This document shows, piece after piece, positions 36,891-48,405 of a DNA stretch of 64,000 nucleotides. The position numbers and the translations under genes were made by a program. The stretch covers positions 2,329,598 through 2,393,597 of the forward strand of contig OX459097.1 of NCBI GenBank assembly GCA_949775045.1, written 5' to 3'. Each line of letters starts with the position of its first letter. Position 1 is the first letter of the stretch. Below the pieces are notes generated by a model that saw only the letters and a list, made by a program, of their open reading frames with translations, did not search any database and was not told where the DNA came from. Origin of the DNA: Metridium senile (taxonomy: Eukaryota > Cnidaria > Anthozoa > Actiniaria > Metridiidae).

Positions 36891-37800
36891 TATACGTCCC
36901 TTATAAACACTCTAACCCTACAATAATAATAATAGTGTTCATGCATTTTCTATGACTGAATAAAGGAGAAATAAAACTATATTAATCCACATGAATCCAT
37001 AATGACCCCACAGTGAGGTATGATGTATAAATTCTCTTTGGCACAGTTGTTAATTAATTCAATGTAATTTAATCAATAACTCAGCTGGCTTCCATTTGGC
37101 GGTCGCGTTTAAACCAAAGTCTTCCTCCCAACATTAATTGATATACTGGGAATAAAAGGAAATAAATGTCCATTCCACCTACAATGTAACTATATATACT
37201 TGTAGTCGTTATTGCACGCCTTCGCTATTTGCCTTTTTAGGTCGTATTTGACAGTTGTGACCGTGCGGTGTGTTTGTTGAGTCGTGGGCAATTATCGAGC
37301 CACCGTGGTTGGTCTCTTACTTGTGAACTGCATGCAACCTCTAAGTAGGATTTTATTTACATTATATCTGGTCTAGCGACAGGTTGCTTGTCAAGAAAGG
37401 CGGCTATGTTCTGTTATCCATGACAAGATTTACTATATTACTTTAGTTTCTGTAAACAACTGATATCGTCGCACGTACAATATCTAATGATAGAGGATAT
37501 AGGAAATAATTGAAACTTTGTCTCCGACTTAGTGTGTACATTTGCTACAATACTTGTCAATATTTATATGAGTAGTGTACAAAATGTGCGTTCACCGTCG
37601 TTTGAACCTATGGATCAACCGTTTTCTCCCAAACAGGCCCAAAAAAAAAAAGGTCAAAGGGGCCAAAACAAGGTCAATGGGGGCCAATAGGGACAAAGTG
37701 GAGCCAAAATGGAGGTAAACTCCCACTTGAGGCTCCGTCCTGGCCTGTTTGGCCCATTTGGCCTAGCTGATTGATCTACATGGTTTGTCCCTTTTGTATA

Positions 37801-37897
37801 GGATAATGGATGAGCTCCGAGGCTTATTGAAAATAATGACCGAGCGCGCAGCGCGAGGTCATTATTTGCAATAAGCCGAGGAGCGAGGCCATTATCC
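37801..37897. repeat. 97-bp imperfect palindrome (foldback)
   Basis: GGATAATGG at the left pairs with CCATTATCC at the right; inside, GGCTTATTG pairs with CAATAAGCC and AAATAATGACC with GGTCATTATTT, around a GAGCGCGCAGCGCGA loop. DNA from 36890 to 37800 holds nothing recognised except a run of GGCCAAA/GGTCAAA words at 37640-37760. Confidence 0.8.
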
Positions 37898-38067
37898 CAT
37901 TTAATACACATTCTCATTGTTTTTGAAGGAAAACCACTTACTAACAATTCCCAAAGGGTCCATTAACTAAACTATTTTTCTTGTCCGTCCCATGGGACCA
38001 ATGCTAACAATGTTTTTTATAACAAGTATCAAGAAAAAGACATTTCGTTTTTATTTAAACCAAAACT

Positions 38068-38149
38068 GACATCGGTTGGTCAGATAGCATACAGCGTTAG
38101 GTGTAGGAATTCGAAGGCGGAGATTGCGGGTTCGAATCTCGTTGGTGTC
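38068..38149 (+). ncRNA. tRNA-like sequence, possibly a tRNA relic or SINE head
   Basis: An exact B-box core GGTTCGAATC (38129-38138) sits in a GCGGG/CTCGT T-stem. The 7-bp acceptor ends GACATCG and TGGTGTC pair fully, allowing G-U, and a T6 tract follows at about 38155. The A box (TGGTCAGATAG) is off consensus and no clean anticodon stem forms, so a functional tRNA is doubtful. Confidence 0.35.
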
Positions 38150-38159
38150 ATTTGATTTT

Positions 38160-40070
38160 TTCTTTACTTTAAATTCAGATCTAAGTCTCAAGTCTAAGTT
38201 TCATATCTATCAAAGTATCTTTCAAACCTCGATCTGGATCAAAATAATAACCTCTAGCTCCAAATAATAACCTCTGGTTCCAATTGAGCGACTACAATAA
38301 TGACCTATGAATAATTAATTCATCAGCCCCACTCTTCCCTGCTGAATTCAAAACCCTCCCCAGCTTGAAGATTCTCGTAAATAATGACTACTTCGAAACA
38401 ATGAAAGTGTGTATTAAGGCCTAATATTGGGGAATAAAATAATAGTTTTGGGGAAAAACGGTTGATCCACTTTATTTACTTTTAACACTTTTATCCTTCT
38501 ATCCGTTAAGCTCTTTAGTATCTTAAAACATGAAGCTATACGAACCAAATGTATAATAGAATGTTTAATATTCATGATGCCAATGCATGGGTCATTGCAA
38601 ATTATAAACCACACCATCAATATCATGATATAACAACGCATCAATATAATTATAGTCGCTAGCAATGACGCCTTTCCTAATTATTCCTCTTGATTCAAGA
38701 CTAAAATTGTCACCACAATTAACGCCATTAGCGACTTATAGCTCAGGATTATCGCAAGTATCGGATTAGTTTGCTATAATTGAAGAGATCAAGGAGGTGC
38801 TTTCTACAATAATTACATAGTAGCAATTAGTCCTGTCAGCGAGGATACCCGACTACTCGTTTGAGAGGTTTTATGTAGATAGACACTTCAATATGTCTGT
38901 AATAAACGTGGGGCTAGTGAGAACATTGATTAATAGTTTGAACAATATGCATATTGACACTTGGAATTATGAAAGAGGTGAAAAATAACGAAAGAAAACG
39001 AAGAAGGGAAGAAAATGAAGTCGAAAACAAAACCAAAATAATAAAATGGGATAACAGAAAATCAAAATGGGATTTAATTAATCAAAAACAAATTAGGTAT
39101 ATATTTAAAGACGTCATAAACACAGAGAACTTTATAACTAACCATAATTATATAATACCCTTATTCAAGAGAAAACGAAAAATGTATCCTATTTTATTGG
39201 TATTTTAATAATTCCCGCAAAGTGGGGCGCTTCGTACAAATGTTTCTTAAAAAAAAAGAAAACGCCAGTAGCCTAAGACACGCAAATAATAATAAAACCA
39301 ACGATGTATTTTTCAAAATTCTAATTCCATTTAAAGATATAAAAAAATAATAATAAATAATATTTTCACAGCAGCAAATCCGCATATATAGTGGCTCTTC
39401 ATATAATAATATAATATAATAAATATGCCTCATTTATATAGCGCTAAATCTCTCGAATAGCTCATAACGCTTTACAATCAACTAATGTGTATATGGAGGA
39501 CTTATCGGACTGCTGAAAATCAGCAGTTTACAATCATGAGTGTTGTTAGTGAATGCTAGCACTCGGCACACTCACTACCTCTACATTAAATATTTTTCAT
39601 GCATCATTTGTTGACAATCTTTCATTTTGTCTAATTTAATACAAAAAGTTCACATCGAACTCGATCGAAGCCTAACTGGAAGTCTAATTCTAACTTATAT
39701 TCAGATTTTGATACAAAAAAAATTACAAAAAAAATAAAAGCTGTTTTTTTTTGTCTAATCACAGGCAGCACAAGCAATTCACTTTTACAGTAGAGATATG
39801 TGAGGAAAAAATCGGTATTTCTTATTGAAATAAATTGAACATATTTCAATCCTGTGTTGTTGTTAAACTTATTTAATGTCATTCTGGGTGGTTTTTGAAC
39901 GTTTTAGAGCATTTTTTCTTAATGTTTGCCCACCTGTACTTAAATATTTAATTACAGGTGACCGGATTCACTGGTGACCGGATTCAATGGATTCGTGTGG
40001 ACGATAGGCCGATTCGAATCAAAAAGTATGCGGTTTCAAAAGTATCCGGATCCGTGTAGACGGGGTCTTA
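38160..40070. other. Gene-poor stretch with retroposon-tail-like sequence
   Basis: At 39424-39520 a TTTATATAGCGC block in minus orientation resembles the GCGCTATATAA tails seen elsewhere in the window. GGTGACCGGATTCA occurs twice in tandem at 39956-39985. No gene is supported. Confidence 0.4.
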
Positions 40071-40071
40071 A

Positions 40072-40208
40072 CTAGTGCATTCCATTCAAAACAATATACG
40101 AGCTAATATCGCTGTAAATTTATTTTTTATTTCAAATTAATGAGACCCACAATGCCCTTTGGTCTTGGAATGCACAATTCAGTATTCAACGGTTTTTGAA
40201 ATAACTGT
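40072..40208. repeat. Half copy of the MITE found at 48.6 kb
   Basis: It contains AGACCCACAATGCCCTTTGG and TCTTGGAATGCACAATTCAG, matching in reverse one arm of the element at 48582-48860. Confidence 0.7.
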
Positions 40209-40502
40209 ATCACCTAATTCAAAAATCGTTGTCGTAATCAAAACTACAGTCCACACTCTGAAGCCCGCTAAGGATGTCGGTAATATCAACATAATTTGGG
40301 ATTTATTAGACGTATTTTCAAGAATTATTTGTTTCATGATCTACAACTGCAACAACTTGTTATGTTCATATAAAACAAACATGTACAACCAAAATATGCT
40401 ATGAATAAATCGATAACAAGAGAAGAAATACCGAAATCCTTTGCAAGCTTCAGAGTGTGGACTGTGGCTTTGATTGCGACAACGATTTTTGAAATAGGTG
40501 TA
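40209..40502. mobile_element. Foldback MITE, copy 1
   Basis: About 85-bp arms begin CACCTAATTCAAAAATCGTT and end AACGATTTTTGAAATAGGTG, with an AT-rich centre. A second full copy occurs at 54.5 kb with the same arms and centre (AAACAAACATGTAC). Confidence 0.85.
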
Positions 40503-40773
40503 CATGTACTGTGTATTATATATTGCTAATTGACAGGAACTTTTAACACTATTCCATGCAATTAGCAAAATAAAAGTGGGAGTTATAAATAGTATTACTT
40601 TAAAAACTATCTTACATCAGTACTAAAATATCACATTAGTTTTATTACTGCTTAAAAGAGGACATTTATCTAGTAAGGCAAATGGAAAATCGTTAAATCA
40701 TGTGTTAGCTGATGCCGACGATATCGGTATATAATTGTATAGCTAAACCATCCATTCAACTGACTTACTCACC

Positions 40774-40985
40774 CGGGGGGGGGGGGGGGGGGGGAGGACT
40801 TCCTTAAAAAATGGATAGGGTTGCACGACGGACGGTTTTGAAAATAACCCTAAAAGACACGCATATAAGTTAACTCAGATACTGATTTCAGACCCTAAAA
40901 GGTACGACCACTGTTTCAATATGTATAATCTGATCTTAAGTTGGAAAACTGACCCTAAAAGGTACGGGCTCACTCGTAACTTGCA
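40774..40985. repeat. ACCCTAAAAGG element, left half
   Basis: ACCC and a run of about 20 guanines are followed by ATGGATAGGG, ACGGACGGTTTTGAAAATAA and three CCCTAAAAGRYACG motifs. It is collinear with the left half of 62912-63222, but the right terminal repeat is missing. Confidence 0.8.
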
Positions 40986-41256
40986 AGTTTAAAGTAAGCT
41001 CAAACGTGTACTGAAAAAACCTTATTTATTATAAAATTGCTGTTGTTAAACCCTGAATCTGTAACCCTTGCAAAAAGCTTATTTGCAGCTGTGATATATA
41101 GAAGAACAGTTTCCATACTGCAGTTTGTAGCTATAATATACAGCCTCGTTCTGATGTCGTACATGAAAAATTAATGGTCTTCAATATACTATAGAACACT
41201 ATAGAATAAATACACTCGCTTGATTTTGCGAGACGGAAGTTTTCGAAGTTTAAAGT

Positions 41257-41335
41257 CAACCTCGTTCCCAGGGCCCTCTCCCTTCGCTTTTGGCCCCACC
41301 CAAAAGCGAGGGAGAGGGCCCTGGGAACGAGGTTG
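41257..41335. mobile_element. 79-bp near-perfect hairpin element, copy 1
   Basis: Arms CAACCTCGTTCCCAGGGCCC and its complement meet in a short GGCCCCACC loop. The 9-bp direct repeat GTTTAAAGT flanks it (41248-41256, 41336-41344). Confidence 0.9.
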
Positions 41336-41779
41336 GTTTAAAGTAAATTTAAAGCCTATAGCTTAATTATCATGAAATTGGTAAGGAAATAAAAAACATC
41401 AAGAAAAGTGACGTAGTTAGTAGGCGAGAAACAAGAAAAATAGCCAAAGGGGATAGAACATGATGAAATTTTAGATTAAAAATATTATTACTTAGTAGTA
41501 TTAATCAAACGCTTGACGAACAATTAAAACGTACAAAACGATAAGAAGGAAAAACAGAATTCACAACAAAAGCCACAAAAGTGGGAAAGAAATACAGAAT
41601 AGAAAGGATTAAGAAATAGAGAGAGAAAAACAACAAATAGAACGAAAGGGAAAGCAAGCCAGAGAATGTGAGGAAATAATGCAAAAGAAGGGTGAAGGAA
41701 GCTGTATAGAATTGACAAGAAATCACAAGAAACGGAAGGTAAAATAGTTTAAATGGAGCTGATGAAGAGTGACAGAGAG

Positions 41780-41811
41780 AGACAGAGAGAGACAGAGAGA
41801 GACAGAGAGGA
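41780..41811. repeat. GACAGAGA tandem repeat
   Basis: Four to five copies of GACAGAGAGA. Flanking DNA from 41345 to 41988 shows no supported gene. Confidence 0.7.
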
Positions 41812-42676
41812 GCAGACGACGTGCCTGGTTAGCAATGAAAAGGAAGTGAACATGCACGATATTGGACGAAACGTGTAGAAGTATTAATAACATTATCAAC
41901 AACAGCCCGGGGAAGAATCTGGCATGTGCTCGTCGAGAAAAACACCATGCACTACAAGTTAACGGAATACCTTGTGAAAGGGCGTGACAATGCGTGTACC
42001 ATCCCGCCATTCAATTTTTGATTTTGTAAAAACATAAAAATGGATGTGTGAAAGTATAATTCCCTTTTCAGAAATAAGAAAATACGTGTAAATGTCGATG
42101 ATTTGAATATTTTTTCGAAACAGAATTTTGAATCGTGGTGTTTATCATTAATAAATTCAAAAATTGAAATCTGAATTTTGAATTCCATTTTCGATTTTCA
42201 ATTTTCAATTTTAAAAATTGAACGGATGGACATTCCTTTTTTGTAAGAAGGTAAAACAAAAATCCAATATGGAATATCTGCATTTTCAAAATAGGAATGT
42301 CGAATTCTGTGCTCTTTTTCAGTAATATCGAAAACTTGAAAATCGTGAATTAATAATTCAATTTTCGAAAATTGAAAATGGAATTCCAAATTCAATTTTC
42401 GTTTTTCACCGATGAAAACAAGAACGGCGATTTACAATGCTCCGACCTCACAACCCACCCACACTTAGTTGCCTGTTGGTAATCGGAATCCATGCAAATT
42501 TACTCCCCCTGAAACACCCGATTATAAAAATTCAATTTTCGTTTTTCACCGATGAAAAGAAGAACGGCGATTTACAATGCTCCGACCTCACCACCCACCC
42601 ACCCTTAGTAGCCTGTTGGTTATTGGAATCCATGCAAGTTTACTCCCCCTGAAACACCCGATTATATGGTTTCAAT

Positions 42677-42943
42677 TTGTTTTGGGTTGCCTGGCCTGGC
42701 CTGCGTCGAAGCGCTAGCTTTCAAGTTATGGCTCCACTGGAAGACGTTGGAATAGAATTTGTTTCCAACTTCCTTAGCTATAGGGGAAATACTACAAAGG
42801 GTCTGTCAGATCTTTTACAAACTCGTCATCCTGGTAAACGAGGATTCGTCGTTCGTTCTATACAAAGGTTTTGTCAAGAACATGGCATTAAAAGAAAGGG
42901 TTTCATTTCCAATGAATCTCTCGATCAACTCGCGCTCGGTTAA
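42677..42943 (+). CDS. 88-codon ORF in the left arm of the inverted repeat
   Basis: The product has a mixed, protein-like composition. The segment GIEFVSNFLSYRGNTTKGLS, then PGKRGFVVRSIQRFCQEHGI and KRKGFISNESLDQL, reads like a helix-turn-helix region. It recalls the N-terminal DNA-binding part of integrase-core (rve) proteins of animal transposons, a resemblance I hold weakly. An internal Met at 42728 (MAPLEDVG) is a likelier start. The stop comes directly after a possible donor (GGTTAAT), so it may be a captured exon rather than a whole gene. Confidence 0.45.
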   Translation: MFWVAWPGLRRSASFQVMAPLEDVGIEFVSNFLSYRGNTTKGLSDLLQTRHPGKRGFVVRSIQRFCQEHGIKRKGFISNESLDQLALG

Positions 42944-43678
42944 TAAGATATTTATTATATAGAAATTTCAGGGGGGAAAATTATAATAAATAAGCTGCTC
43001 TCGCTTTTCCGGTCCGTACGGAAAAAGTACGGCCCGCTTATTGACCAATGAGATCGTGCGTTATATCTTTGCTATATAAAATAAAGTACGTTATTAACAT
43101 ATAAGGGTCTATTCGCTTTCGTAAAATATTATTTTTTCGCAATCTTTACTGAGCTTTTGATAGTACGTTATCTATGCCCTTATTTCAAGAGCGTTGGCAG
43201 TCGATATTTCAAATTATGTGACGTTATCTAGTAAAATAGTTATTTAATTATCTAATAAAGGTGACGTCACCTATATTTCACAGTTTGACTACCGGCCCCA
43301 AAACTAGGAACGTCTGGCTACGCAGGCTATATATGAGCTGATAGCCTGGTAGTAGAGGTAGGGGGAGGGGAGGCTGTATTTCTCCATCTCGCACACGGGT
43401 CGAATAATAAATTTATCTAACTATTCACAGTTTGACTAAATGCACTCTAAACGGCCGTGCGAATTGACAAAATTTTCGATAAGATATGATAGCGATAACA
43501 AAACAATTATTCTACTCGGCTATCATTTCATGTGTAAACGATACAATGAGCATATTCTGAACGGGAAAACTCACCTGAGACACGAATCCCCTGACAAGGT
43601 CCGTACGGACCGGAAAAGCGAGAGCAGCTTATTTATTATAATTTTTCCCCCTGAAATTTCTATATAATAAATATCTTA

Positions 43679-43945
43679 TTAACCGAGCGCGAGTTGATCG
43701 AGAGATTCATTGGAAATGAAACCCTTTCTTTTAATGCCATGTTCTTGACAAAACCTTTCTATAGAACGAACGCCGAATCCTCGTTTACCAGGATGACGAG
43801 TTTGTAAAAGATCTGACAGACCCATTGTAGTATTTCCCCTATAGCTAAGGAAGTTGGAAACAAATTCTATTCCTACTTCTTCCAGTGCAGCCATAACTTG
43901 AAAGCTAGCGCTTCGACGCAGGCCAGGCCAGGCAACCCAAAACAA
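43679..43945 (-). CDS. 88-codon ORF in the right arm, mirror copy
   Basis: Same ORF as in the left arm, on the opposite strand, with five amino-acid differences (Pro to Ala, Asp to Glu, Lys to Met, Val to Gly, Gln to Glu) and no stop or frameshift. Both copies share the same possible HTH region. Retention of the frame in both arms may reflect recent origin, gene conversion between arms, or selection. Confidence 0.45.
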   Translation of the reverse strand: MFWVAWPGLRRSASFQVMAALEEVGIEFVSNFLSYRGNTTMGLSDLLQTRHPGKRGFGVRSIERFCQEHGIKRKGFISNESLDQLALG

Positions 43946-44604
43946 ATTGAAACCATATAATCGGGTGTTTCAGGGGGAGTAAACTTGCATGGATTCCAAT
44001 AACCAACAGGCTACTAAGGGTGGGTGGGTGGTGAGGACGGAGCATTGTAAATCGCCGTTCTTCTTTTCATCGGTGAAAAACGAAAATTGAATTTGGAATT
44101 CACGATTTTCAAGTTTTCGATATTACTGAAAAAGAGCACAGAATTTCACATTCCTATTTTGAAAATGCAGATATTCCATATTGGATTTTTGTTTTACCTT
44201 CTTACAAAAAAGGAATGTCCATCCGTTCAATTTTTAAAATTGAAAATTGAAAATCGAAAATGGAATTCAAAATTCAGATTTCAATTTTTGAATTTATTAA
44301 TGATAAACACCACGATTCAAAATTCTGTTTCGAAAAAACTATTCAAATAATCGACATTTACACGTATTTTCTTATTTCTGAAAAGGGAATTATACTTTCA
44401 CACATCCATTTTTATGTTTTTAAAAAATCAAAAATTGAATGGCGGAATGGTACACGCATTTTTATCCCTAAGAGATACGACGAGCATACAAGATACTTTT
44501 ATCCCCTGAATCCCCCTTCCCTGGGAACAACAGCAACAAACCGGCAGAAAAGAACATCACGAAATAGCATCCTTCTGTTTGTGGACTTCATAATAATAAA
44601 CTAA

Positions 44605-44949
44605 CATTACGTAAATGGAAATTAGCGAGAAAACTAGTATTGGCTGCGTCGCAACCTCGTTCCCAGGGCCCTCTCCCTTCGCTTTTTCCCGCCCCACCCA
44701 AAAGCGAAGGGAGAGGGCCCTGGGAACGAGGTTGGCTGCGTTGGTGATTGATATAAACGATAGGTAATAGAATGAGATTTGTAACACCGTAAAAAATAGA
44801 AATAGAAACTAGCGAGTAAACTAGTATAGGCTGCGTCGGTGTTTGATATAAACGATAGGTAATAGAATGAGATTTGTAACACCGTAAAAAATAGAAATAG
44901 AAACTAGCGAGTAAACTAGTATATAGGCTGTGTCGGTGTTTGACATAAA
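44605..44949. repeat. ~100-bp tandem units with a dispersed relative at 62.3 kb
   Basis: Units containing GATATAAACGATAGGTAATA, GAGATTTGTAACACCG and CTAGCGAGTAAACTAGTAT recur at about 44733, 44828 and 44926, plus a partial at 44605. A reverse-oriented copy lies in a BAG6 intron (62266-62357). Confidence 0.85.
44650..44732. mobile_element. 83-bp near-perfect hairpin element, copy 2
   Basis: Same family as 41257-41335 (AACCTCGTTCCCAGGGCCCT arms), with a slightly longer TTTCCCGCCCCACCC loop. The 9-bp repeat TGGCTGCGT flanks both sides (44641-44649, 44733-44741), interrupting a ~100-bp tandem unit. Confidence 0.92.
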
Positions 44950-45218
44950 GGTATAAGGTATATAAGGTATAATAGGTATAATAGGTATAATAGGTATAAT
45001 AGGTATAATAGGTATAATAGGTATAATAGGTATAATAGGTATAATAGGTATAATAGGTATAATAGGTATAATAGGTATAATAGGTATAATAGGTATAATA
45101 GGTATAATAGGTATAATAGGTATAATAGGTATAATAGGTATAATAGGTATAATAGGTATAATAGGTATAATAGGTATAATAGGTATAATAGGTATAATAG
45201 GTATAATAGGTATAATAG
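44950..45218. repeat. 9-bp minisatellite TATAATAGG, about 28 copies
   Basis: Highly homogeneous array placed inside the last ~100-bp unit, where other units read GATAGGTAATAG. Long Tyr-Thr and Ile-Pro frames across it are artefacts. Confidence 0.97.
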
Positions 45219-45454
45219 AAGGGAATTTGTAACACCGTACGTAAAAATATGTTGACTTAACTTTACTAAAACTAACATAAGGTAAGTGATACTCTATGTT
45301 GCATAAAACCAAAGTACCACTAATAACACCACAATAAACATATGGTCAACGATTCTCTCACAAAACCATCGTGCAGCTAACCGCACTCCTTAATATCGTC
45401 TACTCTTAAAGTGCCTAATACGTCACATGCAGTCATAAACATATTGGATGTATA

Positions 45455-46152
45455 AACCCTTATAACGTAAAGACGCATCGATCACTCAAATCAAGTAATA
45501 TTTCACTATTTACTTCAGTTAGAATCGATACAGAAAGTATTGTATTAGGGGTGAGGTGCACTTTAAAGACGCATCACTCAAATCAAGTAATATTTCAGAA
45601 TCGATACAGAAAGTATTGTATTAGGGGTGAAGTGCACTTTAAAGACGCATCACTCAAATCAAGTAATATTTCAGAATCGATACAGAAAGTATTGTATTAG
45701 GGGTGAGGTGCACTTTAAAGACGCATCACTCAAATCAAGTAATATTTCAGAATCGATACAGAAAGTATTGTATTAGGGGTGAGGTGCACTTTAAAGACGC
45801 ATCACTCAAATCAAGTAATATTTCAGAATCGATACAGAAAGTATTGTATTAGGGGTGAGGTGCACTTTAAAGACGCATCACTCAAATCAAGTAATATTTC
45901 AGAATCGATACAGAAAGTATTGTATTAGGGGTGAGGTGCACTTTAATTAAAGACGCATCACTCAAATCAATATATATTTCACTATTCAACTATTCATTTC
46001 ATGTAGAATCGATACAGAAAGTATTGTATTAGGGGTGAGGTGCACTTTAAAGACGCATCACTCAAATCAAGTAATATTTCACTATTCAACTATTCACTTC
46101 ATGTAGAATGGATACAGAAAGTATTGTATTAGGGGTGAGGTGCACTTTAATT
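45455..46152. repeat. 77-bp minisatellite, eight copies
   Basis: Units with AAAGACGCATCACTCAAATC, AGAATCGATACAGAAAGTAT and TGTATTAGGGGTGAGGTGCA. Five central copies are almost identical; outer copies carry an insert ACTATTCAACTATTCAYTTC or related sequence. Confidence 0.95.
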
Positions 46153-46259
46153 GTACAAACATTTCCCTTTGACAAGTGTAGAAAGTTATAATTTATAACA
46201 GCAATTCAGAAAAACATAGCTTTGTTCAGTACTGCAAGTACTGATTAAATGTTGGTATT

Positions 46260-46420
46260 TCGACTTTATTTATTTATTTGAACAAAGTTTATGAACAATG
46301 TCTTAAAATCCATTTTTTTATATGTATATATGTATATATTCTGTTATTGATATTTGTAAGAGCATTGAGATAGTATGGAATGCGCTGAAGAAATAAATTA
46401 TTATTATTATTAATTATTAT
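46260..46420 (+). repeat. Retroposon 3' end with (ATT)n tail
   Basis: A TTTGAACAAAG..AATGCGCTGAAGAAATAAATTATTATTATT arrangement resembles the 3' UTR and microsatellite tail of a plus-strand LINE. No coding part remains. Confidence 0.4.
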
Positions 46421-46539
46421 TTTCAATACGTAAGTTTTCATGCAATGCTTTTTTACTATATGTATTTGTGGGCTAAAACTCTTCCGTGCCACGCCTTTTT
46501 AAAGGACTTTCTGCATCTTTTAGGGCTGTTTTTGAGGAA

Positions 46540-46650
<111 letters not shown>

Positions 46651-47570
46651 TAAGTTCTTTTATAGCGCACTATACAAATGTCTCAGTGCGCTTATGTAAA
46701 ACATGATAGTGATAAAATTAATGTGCGTAAATATACGATGAAGACTTAAAATACTTAAATGTCACTAAGAAATAAATGTGTTTTCAATAAAGTTTTAAAA
46801 CGATCAAGTGATGGGGCACTTTTTATAGATTCAGGTAAATTGTTCCATAATTTTGGGGCGACAGCAGAAAATGACCTATCCCCATATGTTGTTGTCTTTA
46901 TTCCTGTAGGTGGCTTTAGTAAATTCTTATTCGCCGATCTCAGGGAGCGTGTTGGCGTGTAACCTGTCAATAGATCAGAGATATAGGCAGGCGTCATATT
47001 GTTCAAGGATTTATAAGTAAGAAGGAGAATCTTGAATTCAATCCGGCGCTTAACTGGTAACCAGTGAAGATCTTTCAATATTGGTGTTATGCTATCCATT
47101 GGTTTGGCCCCAACTAATAAACGTGCAGCGGTGTTCTGTATCCTTTGTAGCTTGTGTAGATCAACAGTCGGCAGACCAGACAATAAACTGTTACAATAAT
47201 CAAGTCTTGAGGAAATAAAAGCATGGATCAATCGTTCAAACTGATTACGATTGAGATACTTCCGGATGCGACCTAAGTTTCTTATGATCAATGAAGACGA
47301 TCGACAGATGTTATTAATATGACTACGAAAATCCAGCTTTGAATCGAGGATGACTCCAATTAAGATCACGGGCTTTGTCAGATAATTCAATAACAGCGGA
47401 ACCAATTTCAATTGTTGAGATGGTAGGGTTTTGGAGAAAACGCGATGAGAAATGAATGATTTCAGTTTTCTCAGGGTTACACTGTAGCTTGTTCACCTTG
47501 TTCCATGTGAATATGAGACCCCTGAGTCCCTCCTGGTACAAAATAGGAAGCAAACTAATTAATAACAAAG
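46651..47570 (-). pseudogene. 5'-truncated CR1/L2-like LINE, end of the reverse transcriptase ORF
   Basis: The minus strand encodes the post-catalytic RT region typical of CR1/L2-type non-LTR elements: LGVILDSKLDFRSHI-like start, SSRLDYCNSLLSGLP, LQRIQNTAARLL, LHWLPVKRRIEFKILLLTYK and a C-terminal LWNNLPESIK. The upstream part (KVNKLQCNPEKTEIIHFSSR, 47323-47568) lies in another frame, so a frameshift near 47340-47410 splits it. The catalytic FADD box and endonuclease are absent. The 3' end carries the GCGCTATAAAAGAAC tail and (ATT)n. It is inactive. Confidence 0.9.
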
Positions 47571-47768
47571 AAACCGTAAGATGTATGTTCTATTTTAATT
47601 ATATGCTGTCCCCTAGATGAGCGAGAATGACTGTTTTTGAATAGAACCAACAAGATAACTGTCGAAGATGTCATTCTATTTCTTCAACAACAAAAAATAA
47701 TAATAATCACAACAAATACTGACTTTTGTTCCAATTAAAAGCAATATAAAGTTACATATCAGTACATA

Positions 47769-48405
47769 GGCAGCCCAACTATTCTCTTTGAGGATTTTTT
47801 TTAATTATGACAATAAAGTTATTTTTAACCGCGCGCCGAGCGAAATACATATTGAGCGCGCGGGTGGGGTTCCTGTGGTGTATTTGTTTGAAAGCTCGCG
47901 GATGGGATTCCTGTGGCTTGTTTGCAAGCAATTTTTCGGTCGCGCGGAATCGCACGTACGACAAAAAGATCGAAGAAAGTAGTATCTTGATACAACCTGG
48001 GGCGCACCTCGACTCCATGCTGCCCTTTTTAAAAATTAATTTTAACCCCCTTTGCTGAGCTCGGAGATGATCATACTTTTTACTGTAGTTGGACAGCAAC
48101 GGAAAGTTTATATATTCGAAGAAAAATTAAAATTTTCTCCCATAGCTGATTTACTACGCGCGAAACTAAATTTGTGACGTGACCGAGTTTCATACCTTGT
48201 CAAAATACCTCCCTCTTGAACACCGCGCGACTTTGACGGAAAAATTGCTTGCAAAAAAAGCCACAGGAATCCCATCCGCGAGCTTTCAAACAAATACACC
48301 ACAGGAACCCCACCCGCGCGCTCAATATGTATTTCGCTCGGAGCGCGGTTAAAAATAACTTTATTGTCATTAAAAAAAATCCTCAAAGAGAATAGTTGGG
48401 CTGCC
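47769..48405. mobile_element. 637-bp element with ~175-bp terminal inverted repeats
   Basis: GGCAGCCCAACTATTCTCTT at the left matches the reverse complement at the right end (to 48405). Arms extend through CGCGCGGGTGGGGTTCCTGT to GCTTGCAAGCAATTTTTC, then a ~290-bp unique centre. Short frames across it are not convincing. No target duplication was identified. Confidence 0.88.

Larger units (their letters stand above)
41989..44458. mobile_element. 2.5-kb inverted repeat (foldback) carrying an ORF in each arm
   Basis: The left arm (about 41989-43021) and right arm (about 43603-44458) are near-identical reverse complements around a 580-bp loop. Outer ends are GCGTGTACCATYCCGCCATT; inner ends are CTCTCGCTTTTCCGGTCCGT. 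The left arm is longer because a ~128-bp segment (CCGATGAAAASAAGAACGGC..) is tandemly duplicated at about 42405-42660. Each arm holds the same 88-codon ORF. No clear target duplication was identified. Confidence 0.9.

Noticed and set aside
38954..39208. 84-codon Lys/Asn-rich frame
   Set aside because: Composition matches AT-rich non-coding DNA; no homology or splice structure.
40774..40985. CCCTAAA words as possible interstitial telomere
   Set aside because: The motif is ACCCTAAAAGG with unrelated spacers inside a transposon-like unit, not a tandem telomeric hexamer.
44588..45312. Long Tyr-Thr, Ile-Pro and Leu-Tyr frames
   Set aside because: Translations of the 9-bp minisatellite, open in several frames because the unit lacks stops.
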